From Wolbachia sp. (lineage in GTDB: Bacteria; Pseudomonadota; Alphaproteobacteria; Rickettsiales; Anaplasmataceae): a stretch of 12,885 nucleotides of DNA. A program made the translations under genes and the position numbers. The DNA is taken from NCBI GenBank assembly GCA_028803175.1, contig JARBCG010000147.1, positions 1-12,885 of the forward strand, given 5' to 3'. This document shows positions 7,358-12,885 of this stretch, piece by piece; position 1 is the stretch's first letter, and every line of letters starts with the position of its first letter. Below the pieces are notes generated by a model. It ran no database searches, was not told the origin of the DNA, and saw only the letters and a list, made by a program, of their open reading frames with translations.

Positions 7358-7565
7358 CGTTTTTAAATACTCTTATGTGTAGCGACCGATTATTTCGTAG
7401 GTCTAATATTTCTAATTAGGCTTTTAGCTTGTTTGTGGTTGCGTTTGTTTTATGCTTTAAATGTCTGTATAAATTTAACAAATTTTCCAGCTATGAAGTT
7501 GATCTTACTTGCGTTTCTCTATATTTTAGAAGCATGAGCAGACCTATCTTTTGGTACAGACCACT

Positions 7566-7613
7566 TTTCTTTGTCATTCCAGCATGCAACACTGGAATTC
7601 TGGAAAAAAGAAA
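7566..7613. repeat. Short palindromic repeat at the edge of the M23 gene remnant
   Basis: The inner stem ATTCCAG (7576-7582) pairs perfectly with CTGGAAT (7592-7598) across a nine-base loop. An outer stem TTTCTTT (7566-7572) pairs with AAAGAAA (7607-7613). The GTCATTCCAG...CTGGAATTCTGG pattern resembles the dispersed palindromic elements scattered through Wolbachia genomes. It sits exactly where recognisable M23 protein sequence begins, so it probably marks the junction where the 5' part of that gene was lost. The family assignment is from memory of the pattern. Confidence 0.55.
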
Positions 7614-8497
7614 GTATGGGTCCAAGTAGTAAAGCTATTCGGATTACAGGGGATTATGCAAGAAGTCTAATACACGATAAGAAGTTCTTATTAGTATCAA
7701 GTAATATAAAGTCTTCCTTTTTTGCAACAGGAATCGAACAAGGTTTGATGTCCAGTACTGTAATGAAATTAGTTGATATATACAAAAATTTGGATATAGA
7801 TTTTAAAGGAGATATCACACCTGAAAGCAAGTTAGAAATTCTTTTTAAAAGATCTTTTGATAAACAGAAAACTAAAGAAAAAGTTTTATATACTTCACTA
7901 ACAGACAATAAAAAAGTTGTTAGTGTATATTGTTACAAGCCACAAAATGGCAAAGAAGGGTATTTTGATAAAGAAGGAATGAGCTTAAAAAATAGTAAAT
8001 TTTTTATAAATCCTTTAAATGGAAATTACAGTATCTCTCCAAAATTTGGCAACAGAAGGCACCCTATTCACGGCCATATTGCTTTTCATAAAGGAATAGA
8101 CTATGCAGCTAAATTCGGTACCACTATACACGCTGCTGCAGATGGCGTAATAGAGTACATAGGAGATAATGGTGGCTATGAAAAATACATAAGGATAAAA
8201 CACAAAAACGATTACTCAACCTGCTATGCACACATAAGTAGATTTAATAATAATTTGAAATTAGGTTCTAAAGTAAAGCGAGGGTAAGTCATCGCATATG
8301 TTGGGAGCACTGGTGTTGCAAAAGGCACTCACTTGCATTATGAAGTTATATATAACGGTAAACACGTTGATCTGCTTACACTAGAGCATAAAACTGAAGT
8401 AAAGTTACTTGACTACGACTTAAAAGAGTTTAAACTACTTATGGATAAAGTAGATGAAATAATTAATAATAAAACTTTAGTTAAAGCATCAATTTAA
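7571..8497 (+). pseudogene. M23-family (LytM-type) metallopeptidase, 5'-truncated with an in-frame stop
   Basis: M23 enzymes are zinc endopeptidases that cut peptidoglycan cross-links in the periplasm. The open part (7571-8284) includes a pre-domain with IEQGLMSSTVMKLVDIYKNL and the catalytic domain from about residue 147: GNRRHPIHGHIAFHKGIDYA supplies zinc ligands H173 and D177, and YAHIS supplies H221. A TAA at 8285-8287 stands where GSKVKRG-Q-VIAYVGSTG expects CAA. After it the same frame runs on without damage through GTHLHYEV (HLH at 8330-8338) to a TAA at 8495-8497. Stopping at 8287 removes the HLH pair, which holds a catalytic His and a zinc ligand, so the short product should be inactive. 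The N-terminal side is also short: no signal peptide or membrane anchor, only a palindromic repeat and a weak TTG start (or ATG at 7616). Relatives are about 400 residues or more. One-base decay is recent, or the stop is read through. Confidence 0.85.
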
Positions 8498-8516
8498 GGA
8501 TGGTGTAAACAAGAGT

Positions 8517-9386
8517 ATGATAAATGATAGAAAGCTAAACCAAATAGGTTTATTTCCTACACTAGTATTAGGGCTAGTTGGGCTAGTTTTTTTACTGTTC
8601 TTCTTTGTATATGAGGATACAAATGTTGGAAAAGTTATACGTTATTATCCATTTGTATCAATCATTATTCTTGGCTCAATAATACTTCTTGCTAAAGGAT
8701 TTTTTATCAATAATCCTAATGAAGCAAGAGTGATAGAATTTTTTGGATATTATGTTGGCACTTACTTCGAACCCGGGATGTTTATCACAATTCCATTTGT
8801 GAGTAAATATGTTATCTCCTTAAAGTTTCAGAATATTAATACAGAAAAGATCAAAGTTAATGATGCAAACGGTAGTCCTGTAGAGATTTCAGTGGTAATT
8901 GTCTGGAGAGTAAGTAGCCCTGCAAAAGCTTATTATAATGTTAGTAACTATCATGAATTTGTTTTTGTACAAAGTGATTCAGTAATAAGAGAGTTAGCAA
9001 GCAACTATCCATATGACAGTGAAAGTGATGAGGAATCTTTACGCAAGAATTCTGATAAAATTTCGGATGAACTGCAGTCAATGTTACAACAAAGATTAGA
9101 TGTTGCTGGAATTGAGATTACAGAAGCAAGAATATCGCACTTAGCCTACTCATCTGAAATTGCACAAGCAATGCTAAGACGCCAGCAAGCACATGCTATC
9201 ACTTCTGCAAGAAAGCATATAGTGCAAAATGCAATAGGAATTATTGAAGAAGTCATAGCTCATTTTAAGAAAAATAAAAGTATACAATTAGATGGAAAGC
9301 AGAAAGTGCAATTGATAAATAATTTATTAGTTGCACTAATCTCTGAGCAAGATGCACAACCAACGATTAGTTTGGATAATAATTAA
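8517..9386 (+). CDS. SPFH/Band 7 domain membrane protein
   Basis: SPFH proteins (stomatin, prohibitin, flotillin, HflK/C) form membrane-bound rings that organise lipids or control proteases. The 289-residue product has two hydrophobic N-terminal segments (about residues 11-31 and 45-60). The SPFH domain follows from about residue 62: NNPNEARVIEFFGYYVGTYF, then EPGMFITIPF, VNDANGSPVEISVVIVWRV and the C-terminal helical part with LDVAGIEITEARISHLAYSS and AQAMLRRQQAHAI (about residues 194-228). This last part matches the assembly-helix region of flotillin- and prohibitin-like proteins. Two N-terminal membrane segments differ from the single hairpin or anchor of many SPFH proteins. The start at 8517 has only a weak AAGAG directly before it. 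The gene starts 19 bases after the end of the M23 remnant, so it may use that gene's old transcript. Confidence 0.9.
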   Translation: MINDRKLNQIGLFPTLVLGLVGLVFLLFFFVYEDTNVGKVIRYYPFVSIIILGSIILLAKGFFINNPNEARVIEFFGYYVGTYFEPGMFITIPFVSKYVISLKFQNINTEKIKVNDANGSPVEISVVIVWRVSSPAKAYYNVSNYHEFVFVQSDSVIRELASNYPYDSESDEESLRKNSDKISDELQSMLQQRLDVAGIEITEARISHLAYSSEIAQAMLRRQQAHAITSARKHIVQNAIGIIEEVIAHFKKNKSIQLDGKQKVQLINNLLVALISEQDAQPTISLDNN

Positions 9387-9388
9387 CA

Positions 9389-9426
9389 CTTGAGTGAAAA
9401 GTAGATAGATTTTCCTTTCATTCAAG
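9389..9426 (+). other. Long hairpin between the SPFH gene and the MCD gene
   Basis: CTTGAGTGAAA (9389-9399) pairs with TTTCATTCAAG (9416-9426) over 11 positions, ten Watson-Crick and one G-T, around a 16-base loop. It fills most of the 64-base gap. No T-run follows on the plus strand, so it is not a classic intrinsic terminator. It could be an mRNA-stability or processing element, or a factor-assisted stop. Confidence 0.5.
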
Positions 9427-9450
9427 GTAGATATATAGTAAAAGAGATCT

Positions 9451-10854
9451 ATGAAAGAAGGACAATTAACAAAAACTGATATAGCAAAAATTGAAGATAA
9501 AAAAGTAGCAAAAGGCTTTTTCAAAATTCTTGGTGGGGTTGCAGATGCTGTAAGATCATGGATTGGTAACATCGGCCCTGACTTAAGTAATAGTCGTGAT
9601 ATTTATGCTTTAATCTTAAAGATGAATGAATGCTTAAATCCAAAAGGTGGAGAAGTTTCAGCACGGAAGAACACTGTATCTCTTGGCAATTTGTACTTGA
9701 ACTTGTCAGGAGAAGGCAAAATAAAATTTCTACAAACTCTAGCAGAAAAATTCAATCCAAATAAGATAAAAATAGATGAAAAAATTAAAGAATACAATAG
9801 CAATCAAAATCCTGAGTTAAGCTATAAGTTTGAGCAAGATTTGATAAAGATTCTTGAATCACCACGTTCTAAAATATTAAAGCAATTTATTTCTTTGCCA
9901 GATGGCCTTAAGTTTATTGTTGATATGCGTTCTGACGTACTTAAGCTAAAGGGCAAATATAAGAGTCTTAATTCGCTAGAAAAAGAGTTAAAAAGTATAC
10001 TTTATACTTGGTTTGACGTAGATTTACTGGACCTTCACCAAATTACCTGGAACTCACCTGCATCCCTATTAGAAAAACTTATAAGATATGAAGCTGTACA
10101 TAAAATTTCCTCTTGGGGTGATCTAAAAAATAGACTAGATTCCGACCATCTCTGCTTTGCTTTTTTTCATTATAAAATACCAAATGAACCTTTGATTTTT
10201 GTAGAAGTTGCATTAATGAATGAAATTGCAGATAGCATTCAACATCTTTTAGATGAGTCAGTACTTCCAAATGATCCAAGCAATGTAAGAGTTGCCATAT
10301 TTTACTCAATATCCAATACTCAAACAGGGTTATCTGGAATTAGCCTTGGTAATTTTTTAATCAAAAGAGTTGTGGAAAAATTATCACAAGAGTTTAAAAA
10401 TGTAAAAGCATATGCAACTCTTTCTCCGATACCTGGCTTTACAAAATGGCTAAAAGAAAATTTAAGTCAGGACACCACTTTATTTGATAAACTCAGTATA
10501 AAGCAATCAAATACAGAGATTTTAGAAAATATAGAACAATTAAAAGCTAACATTGAATCTGCAAATGAAATCAAACAATGTTTGCTTAAGTTATGCACAT
10601 ACTATTTGTTAAAAATTAATAGTAGTAATGGAAATGCTTACGATCCAGTAGCACATTTTCATCTAAGCAACGGTGCATCAATAAAGCAATTACACTGGAT
10701 GGCAGATACTTCTGAAAAGGGCATAAGTCAATCAGCTGGAATAATGGTAAATTATTTGTATGAGTTATCTAAAATAGATAATAATCATGAGAACTATATG
10801 GTCAATAAAGTAATTTCTCACTCAAAACAAGTGTCATCCATACTAAAAGAGTAA
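9451..10854 (+). CDS. Malonyl-CoA decarboxylase
   Basis: The enzyme converts malonyl-CoA to acetyl-CoA and CO2. The 467-residue product has an N-terminal helical domain (about 1-190) and the C-terminal acetyltransferase-like catalytic domain. Family blocks in order are ITWNSPASLLEKLIRYEAVH (198-217), CFAFFH (235-240), EPLIFVEVAL (246-255), AIFYSISNTQTGLSGISLGN (282-301), YATLSPIPGFTKWL (321-334), DPVAHFHLSNGA (398-409), HWMADTSEKGISQSAG (415-430) and MVNYLYEL (432-439). By alignment with the human enzyme the catalytic Ser is S325 in LSPIPGF and the catalytic His is H404 in HFHL, so the active site looks intact. It has no peroxisomal SKL tail. An AAAGAG ribosome binding site lies about five bases before the ATG. 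No malonate-use genes (synthetase, transporter) are nearby, so the role may be to control malonyl-CoA levels in fatty-acid synthesis; that is inference. Confidence 0.93.
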   Translation: MKEGQLTKTDIAKIEDKKVAKGFFKILGGVADAVRSWIGNIGPDLSNSRDIYALILKMNECLNPKGGEVSARKNTVSLGNLYLNLSGEGKIKFLQTLAEKFNPNKIKIDEKIKEYNSNQNPELSYKFEQDLIKILESPRSKILKQFISLPDGLKFIVDMRSDVLKLKGKYKSLNSLEKELKSILYTWFDVDLLDLHQITWNSPASLLEKLIRYEAVHKISSWGDLKNRLDSDHLCFAFFHYKIPNEPLIFVEVALMNEIADSIQHLLDESVLPNDPSNVRVAIFYSISNTQTGLSGISLGNFLIKRVVEKLSQEFKNVKAYATLSPIPGFTKWLKENLSQDTTLFDKLSIKQSNTEILENIEQLKANIESANEIKQCLLKLCTYYLLKINSSNGNAYDPVAHFHLSNGASIKQLHWMADTSEKGISQSAGIMVNYLYELSKIDNNHENYMVNKVISHSKQVSSILKE

Positions 10855-10891
10855 AATGCACTTCTCTTATAAGTATCTTTAATATAAATAA

Positions 10892-10920
10892 TTGCTCTTA
10901 TATTACTTAAAATGTAAACT
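10892..10920 (+). promoter_or_regulatory. Weak candidate promoter of lepA
   Basis: TTGCTC (10892-10897), a 17-base spacer and TAAACT (10915-10920) give a poor but well-spaced match. The start would fall about 20 bases before the ATG at 10946, consistent with that codon and against the longer frame that begins at 10892. Confidence 0.3.
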
Positions 10921-10945
10921 TATCTTAAATTCAAAGCAAAAGTAT

Positions 10946-12742
10946 ATGAAAAATATAAGAAATTTTGCAATAATAGCACATATAGACCACGGCAAATCAA
11001 CTCTTGCTGATCGCCTAATAGAAGAGTGTAACGGTCTTGAAGCGAGAGAAATGACAAATCAAATACTTGATTCCATGGATATAGAGCGTGAACGTGGTAT
11101 CACAATTAAAGCACAAACGGTTAGACTTAATTATACGGCAAGTGATGGTAATCAATACTGCTTAAATCTTATGGATACACCAGGGCACGTTGATTTTTCA
11201 TATGAAGTAAGTAGAAGTTTGGCTGCATGTGAAGGTTCACTTTTAGTTGTAGATAGCAGTCAAGGCGTTGAAGCACAAACCATTACAAATGTGTATAAGG
11301 CAATTGATAACAATCATGAAATAATAGTTGTACTGAATAAAGTTGATCTTCCTGCTGCAGATCCAGGAAAAGTGAAACTTCAAGTTGAAGAAGTAATTGG
11401 TATTGACGCAAGTGAAGCGATTTTGATATCAGCCAAAACTGGTCTTAGAATAAAGGATGTGCTTGAAGCTATAGTGCAAAAACTTCTAGCTCCACAAGGT
11501 GATGCAAATGCTCCATTACAGGCAATTTTAGTTGATAGTTGGTATGACACTTACTTAGGGGTAGTAATTTTAGTGCGGATTAGAAATGGAGTGCTAAAAA
11601 AAGGCATGAAAATTGTTATGATGTCCAATGATGCCACATACCAAGTGGATAATATTGGCATTTTTACTCCTAAAAAAGTGATGACAGGTGAACTTTCTAC
11701 TGGAGAAGTTGGTTTTATAACTGCTTCAATAAAGGAAGTAGCAGATTGCAAGGTTGGTGACACTATCACTGAGGAAAAAAGGCCTTGTAGCGAAGCATTG
11801 CCAGGATTTAAAGAAGTGCACCATGTGGTGTTTTGTAGTATTTTTCCTAACAAAACAGACGATTTTAAATATTTAAGAGAAGCTCTGGAAAAATTACACT
11901 TAAACGATGCTAGCTTCACCTTTGAAGCTAAAACTTCAAATATACTTGGCTATGGATTTCGTTGTGGTTTTTTAGGAATGTTGCACTTAGAGGTTATCCA
12001 AGAAAGGTTAGAGAGAGAATTTGACTTAGATCTCACAGCAACTGCACCAAGTGTTACATATAAAGTTACAATGCGAAATGGAAAAATTCTTGAGATTCAT
12101 AATCCAAGTGATATGCCAGATCCAACTCAAATTAAAATTGTAGAAGAGCCATGGATTACAGCGACCATAATGTTTCCTGATCAATATTTGGGTGAAATTT
12201 TATCTTTATGCGAAGAAAGAAGAGGAAAGCAGGAGGATTTATCGTATGTTGGTAACACAATAACAGCTCTCCTTAAATATAAATTACCACTGTCTGAAGT
12301 TGTTTTTGATTTTTATGATCGGTTAAAATCAATTTCCAAGGGATACGCAAGCCTAGATTGGAAAATTTCCAGCTATCAAGTAAGCCAAATAGATAAGTTA
12401 AGCTTTTTAATAAACGGAGAGCCGGTTGATGCACTAGCTTGTATAGTTCACAAAAGTAGAGCAGAAAAAAGAGGACGTGAAATATGTTCACGATTGCAGG
12501 ATTTAATACCACGTCAACAATATAAAATTGCAATTCAAGCAGCATTAGGCGGCAGAATTATCGCCGGAGAAACGATCAATCCATATAGAAAAGATGTTAC
12601 AGCTAAGCTCTACGGCGGTGATGTAACACGAAGAATGAAGCTCTTAGAGAAGCAGAAAAAGGGTAAAAAAAGACTACATTCCATAGGAAGTGTAAATATT
12701 CCACAGAATGCTTTTATTCAGGCACTTAAGATTAGTGATTAA
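10946..12742 (+). CDS. lepA: Elongation factor 4 (LepA), ribosomal GTPase
   Basis: LepA/EF-4 is a translational GTPase related to EF-G that acts on ribosomes in translation initiation, elongation or 30S assembly, especially under stress. From the ATG at 10946 the protein has 598 residues, matching the E. coli length of 599. It begins MKNIRNFAIIAHIDHGKSTL with the P-loop AHIDHGKST (11-19). Further G motifs are GITIKAQT, DTPGH, NKVD and SAKTG. The LepA-specific C-terminal domain is intact, ending GGDVTRRMKLLEKQKKGKKR and SIGSVNIPQNAFIQALKISD. The longer frame from TTG at 10892 would add 18 residues (LLYYLKCKLILN and more) that no LepA has, so I rejected it. There is no strong ribosome binding site. 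The usual lepB or lepA-lepB neighbour is absent; a repeated-element copy starts about 50 bases downstream. Confidence 0.97.
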   Translation: MKNIRNFAIIAHIDHGKSTLADRLIEECNGLEAREMTNQILDSMDIERERGITIKAQTVRLNYTASDGNQYCLNLMDTPGHVDFSYEVSRSLAACEGSLLVVDSSQGVEAQTITNVYKAIDNNHEIIVVLNKVDLPAADPGKVKLQVEEVIGIDASEAILISAKTGLRIKDVLEAIVQKLLAPQGDANAPLQAILVDSWYDTYLGVVILVRIRNGVLKKGMKIVMMSNDATYQVDNIGIFTPKKVMTGELSTGEVGFITASIKEVADCKVGDTITEEKRPCSEALPGFKEVHHVVFCSIFPNKTDDFKYLREALEKLHLNDASFTFEAKTSNILGYGFRCGFLGMLHLEVIQERLEREFDLDLTATAPSVTYKVTMRNGKILEIHNPSDMPDPTQIKIVEEPWITATIMFPDQYLGEILSLCEERRGKQEDLSYVGNTITALLKYKLPLSEVVFDFYDRLKSISKGYASLDWKISSYQVSQIDKLSFLINGEPVDALACIVHKSRAEKRGREICSRLQDLIPRQQYKIAIQAALGGRIIAGETINPYRKDVTAKLYGGDVTRRMKLLEKQKKGKKRLHSIGSVNIPQNAFIQALKISD

Positions 12743-12793
12743 TCATTCATATTAGGATGTTTCTCATGTGTTTCTGATATATCTTTTATAACG

Positions 12794-12885
12794 CCAATTA
12801 TGGATTAGAGGAAAGCAAAAAAGCCAGGGAAATATGGTAAACTCCAATATTGTAAAAAAATTAAGGAGGTACCACAGATGGAAAG
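12794..12885 (+). mobile_element. 5' end of the repeated element (right copy, facing out)
   Basis: This is the inverted partner of 1-87. It starts at CCAATTATGG, runs through an A-rich leader of about 70 bases, then AAGGAGGT (12863-12870), a perfect Shine-Dalgarno core, seven bases before an ATG at 12878. Matching DNA ends abruptly at the outer edge, just before 12794, which fits the boundary of an insertion sequence. The two copies point away from each other, about 12.7 kb apart. The element cannot be named from this end alone. Confidence 0.6.
12878..12885 (+). CDS. First codons of a gene in the repeated element (cut by the window end)
   Basis: An ATG seven bases after a perfect AAGGAGGT ribosome binding site opens a frame beginning Met-Glu-Ser or Met-Glu-Arg (the third codon is incomplete). 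The spacing and the strength of the binding site make a real start likely. Too little is present to identify the product; from the context it may be a transposase. Confidence 0.45.

Noticed and set aside
7429..7629. Small 66-residue reading frame before the M23 remnant
   Set aside because: It has no recognisable domain or ribosome binding site and runs through the palindromic repeat in a different frame from the M23 gene; it looks like chance.
10892..10945. N-terminal extension of LepA from a TTG codon
   Set aside because: The 18 extra residues are absent from LepA proteins, while the ATG at 10946 gives the normal MKNIRNFAIIAHIDHGKST start and a length within one residue of E. coli LepA.

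Overview
The window looks like a piece of a Wolbachia-type genome (Anaplasmataceae, Rickettsiales). The call rests on high A+T, a decayed ankyrin-repeat gene, a decayed IS256-family transposase, a short palindromic repeat at a gene edge, and standalone housekeeping genes (an isolated atpG, rplU-rpmA and lepA) scattered among debris. The genus is inferred from gene content and style, not from a marker gene.

Layout. Positions 1-87 carry the 5' end of an unidentified, probably mobile, element pointing leftwards. Directly beside it is the 3' remnant of a frameshifted ankyrin-repeat gene (98-562). Next comes rplU-rpmA (L21, L27) behind a near-consensus promoter, then tRNA-Ile(GAT). From about 1356 to 3380 the DNA is non-coding or decaying: 340 bases with no gene, an IS256-family transposase broken by stops, frameshifts and a deletion, and a small minus-strand pseudogene.

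From 3439 the plus strand is mostly intact genes: atpG (ATP synthase gamma), pmbA/tldE, a cold-shock-domain protein with a probable long structured leader, and a DEAD-box-type RNA helicase with DETD in motif II. An M23 peptidase follows; it has lost its N-terminal part and has an in-frame stop just before its HLH active-site motif. After it lie a two-membrane-segment SPFH protein, malonyl-CoA decarboxylase, and lepA (EF-4). The window closes with a second, inverted copy of the element found at 1-87, pointing rightwards and ending in a strong ribosome binding site and the first codons of a gene.

Functionally the intact genes are translation (L21, L27, tRNA-Ile, LepA), RNA handling (cold-shock protein and helicase side by side), energy (atpG), proteolysis (TldE), membrane organisation (SPFH) and acyl-CoA metabolism (MCD). 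I see no convincing new multi-gene system. The most notable features are the outward-facing inverted repeats that bracket the window, the single-codon break in the M23 gene, and several RNA-structure candidates.
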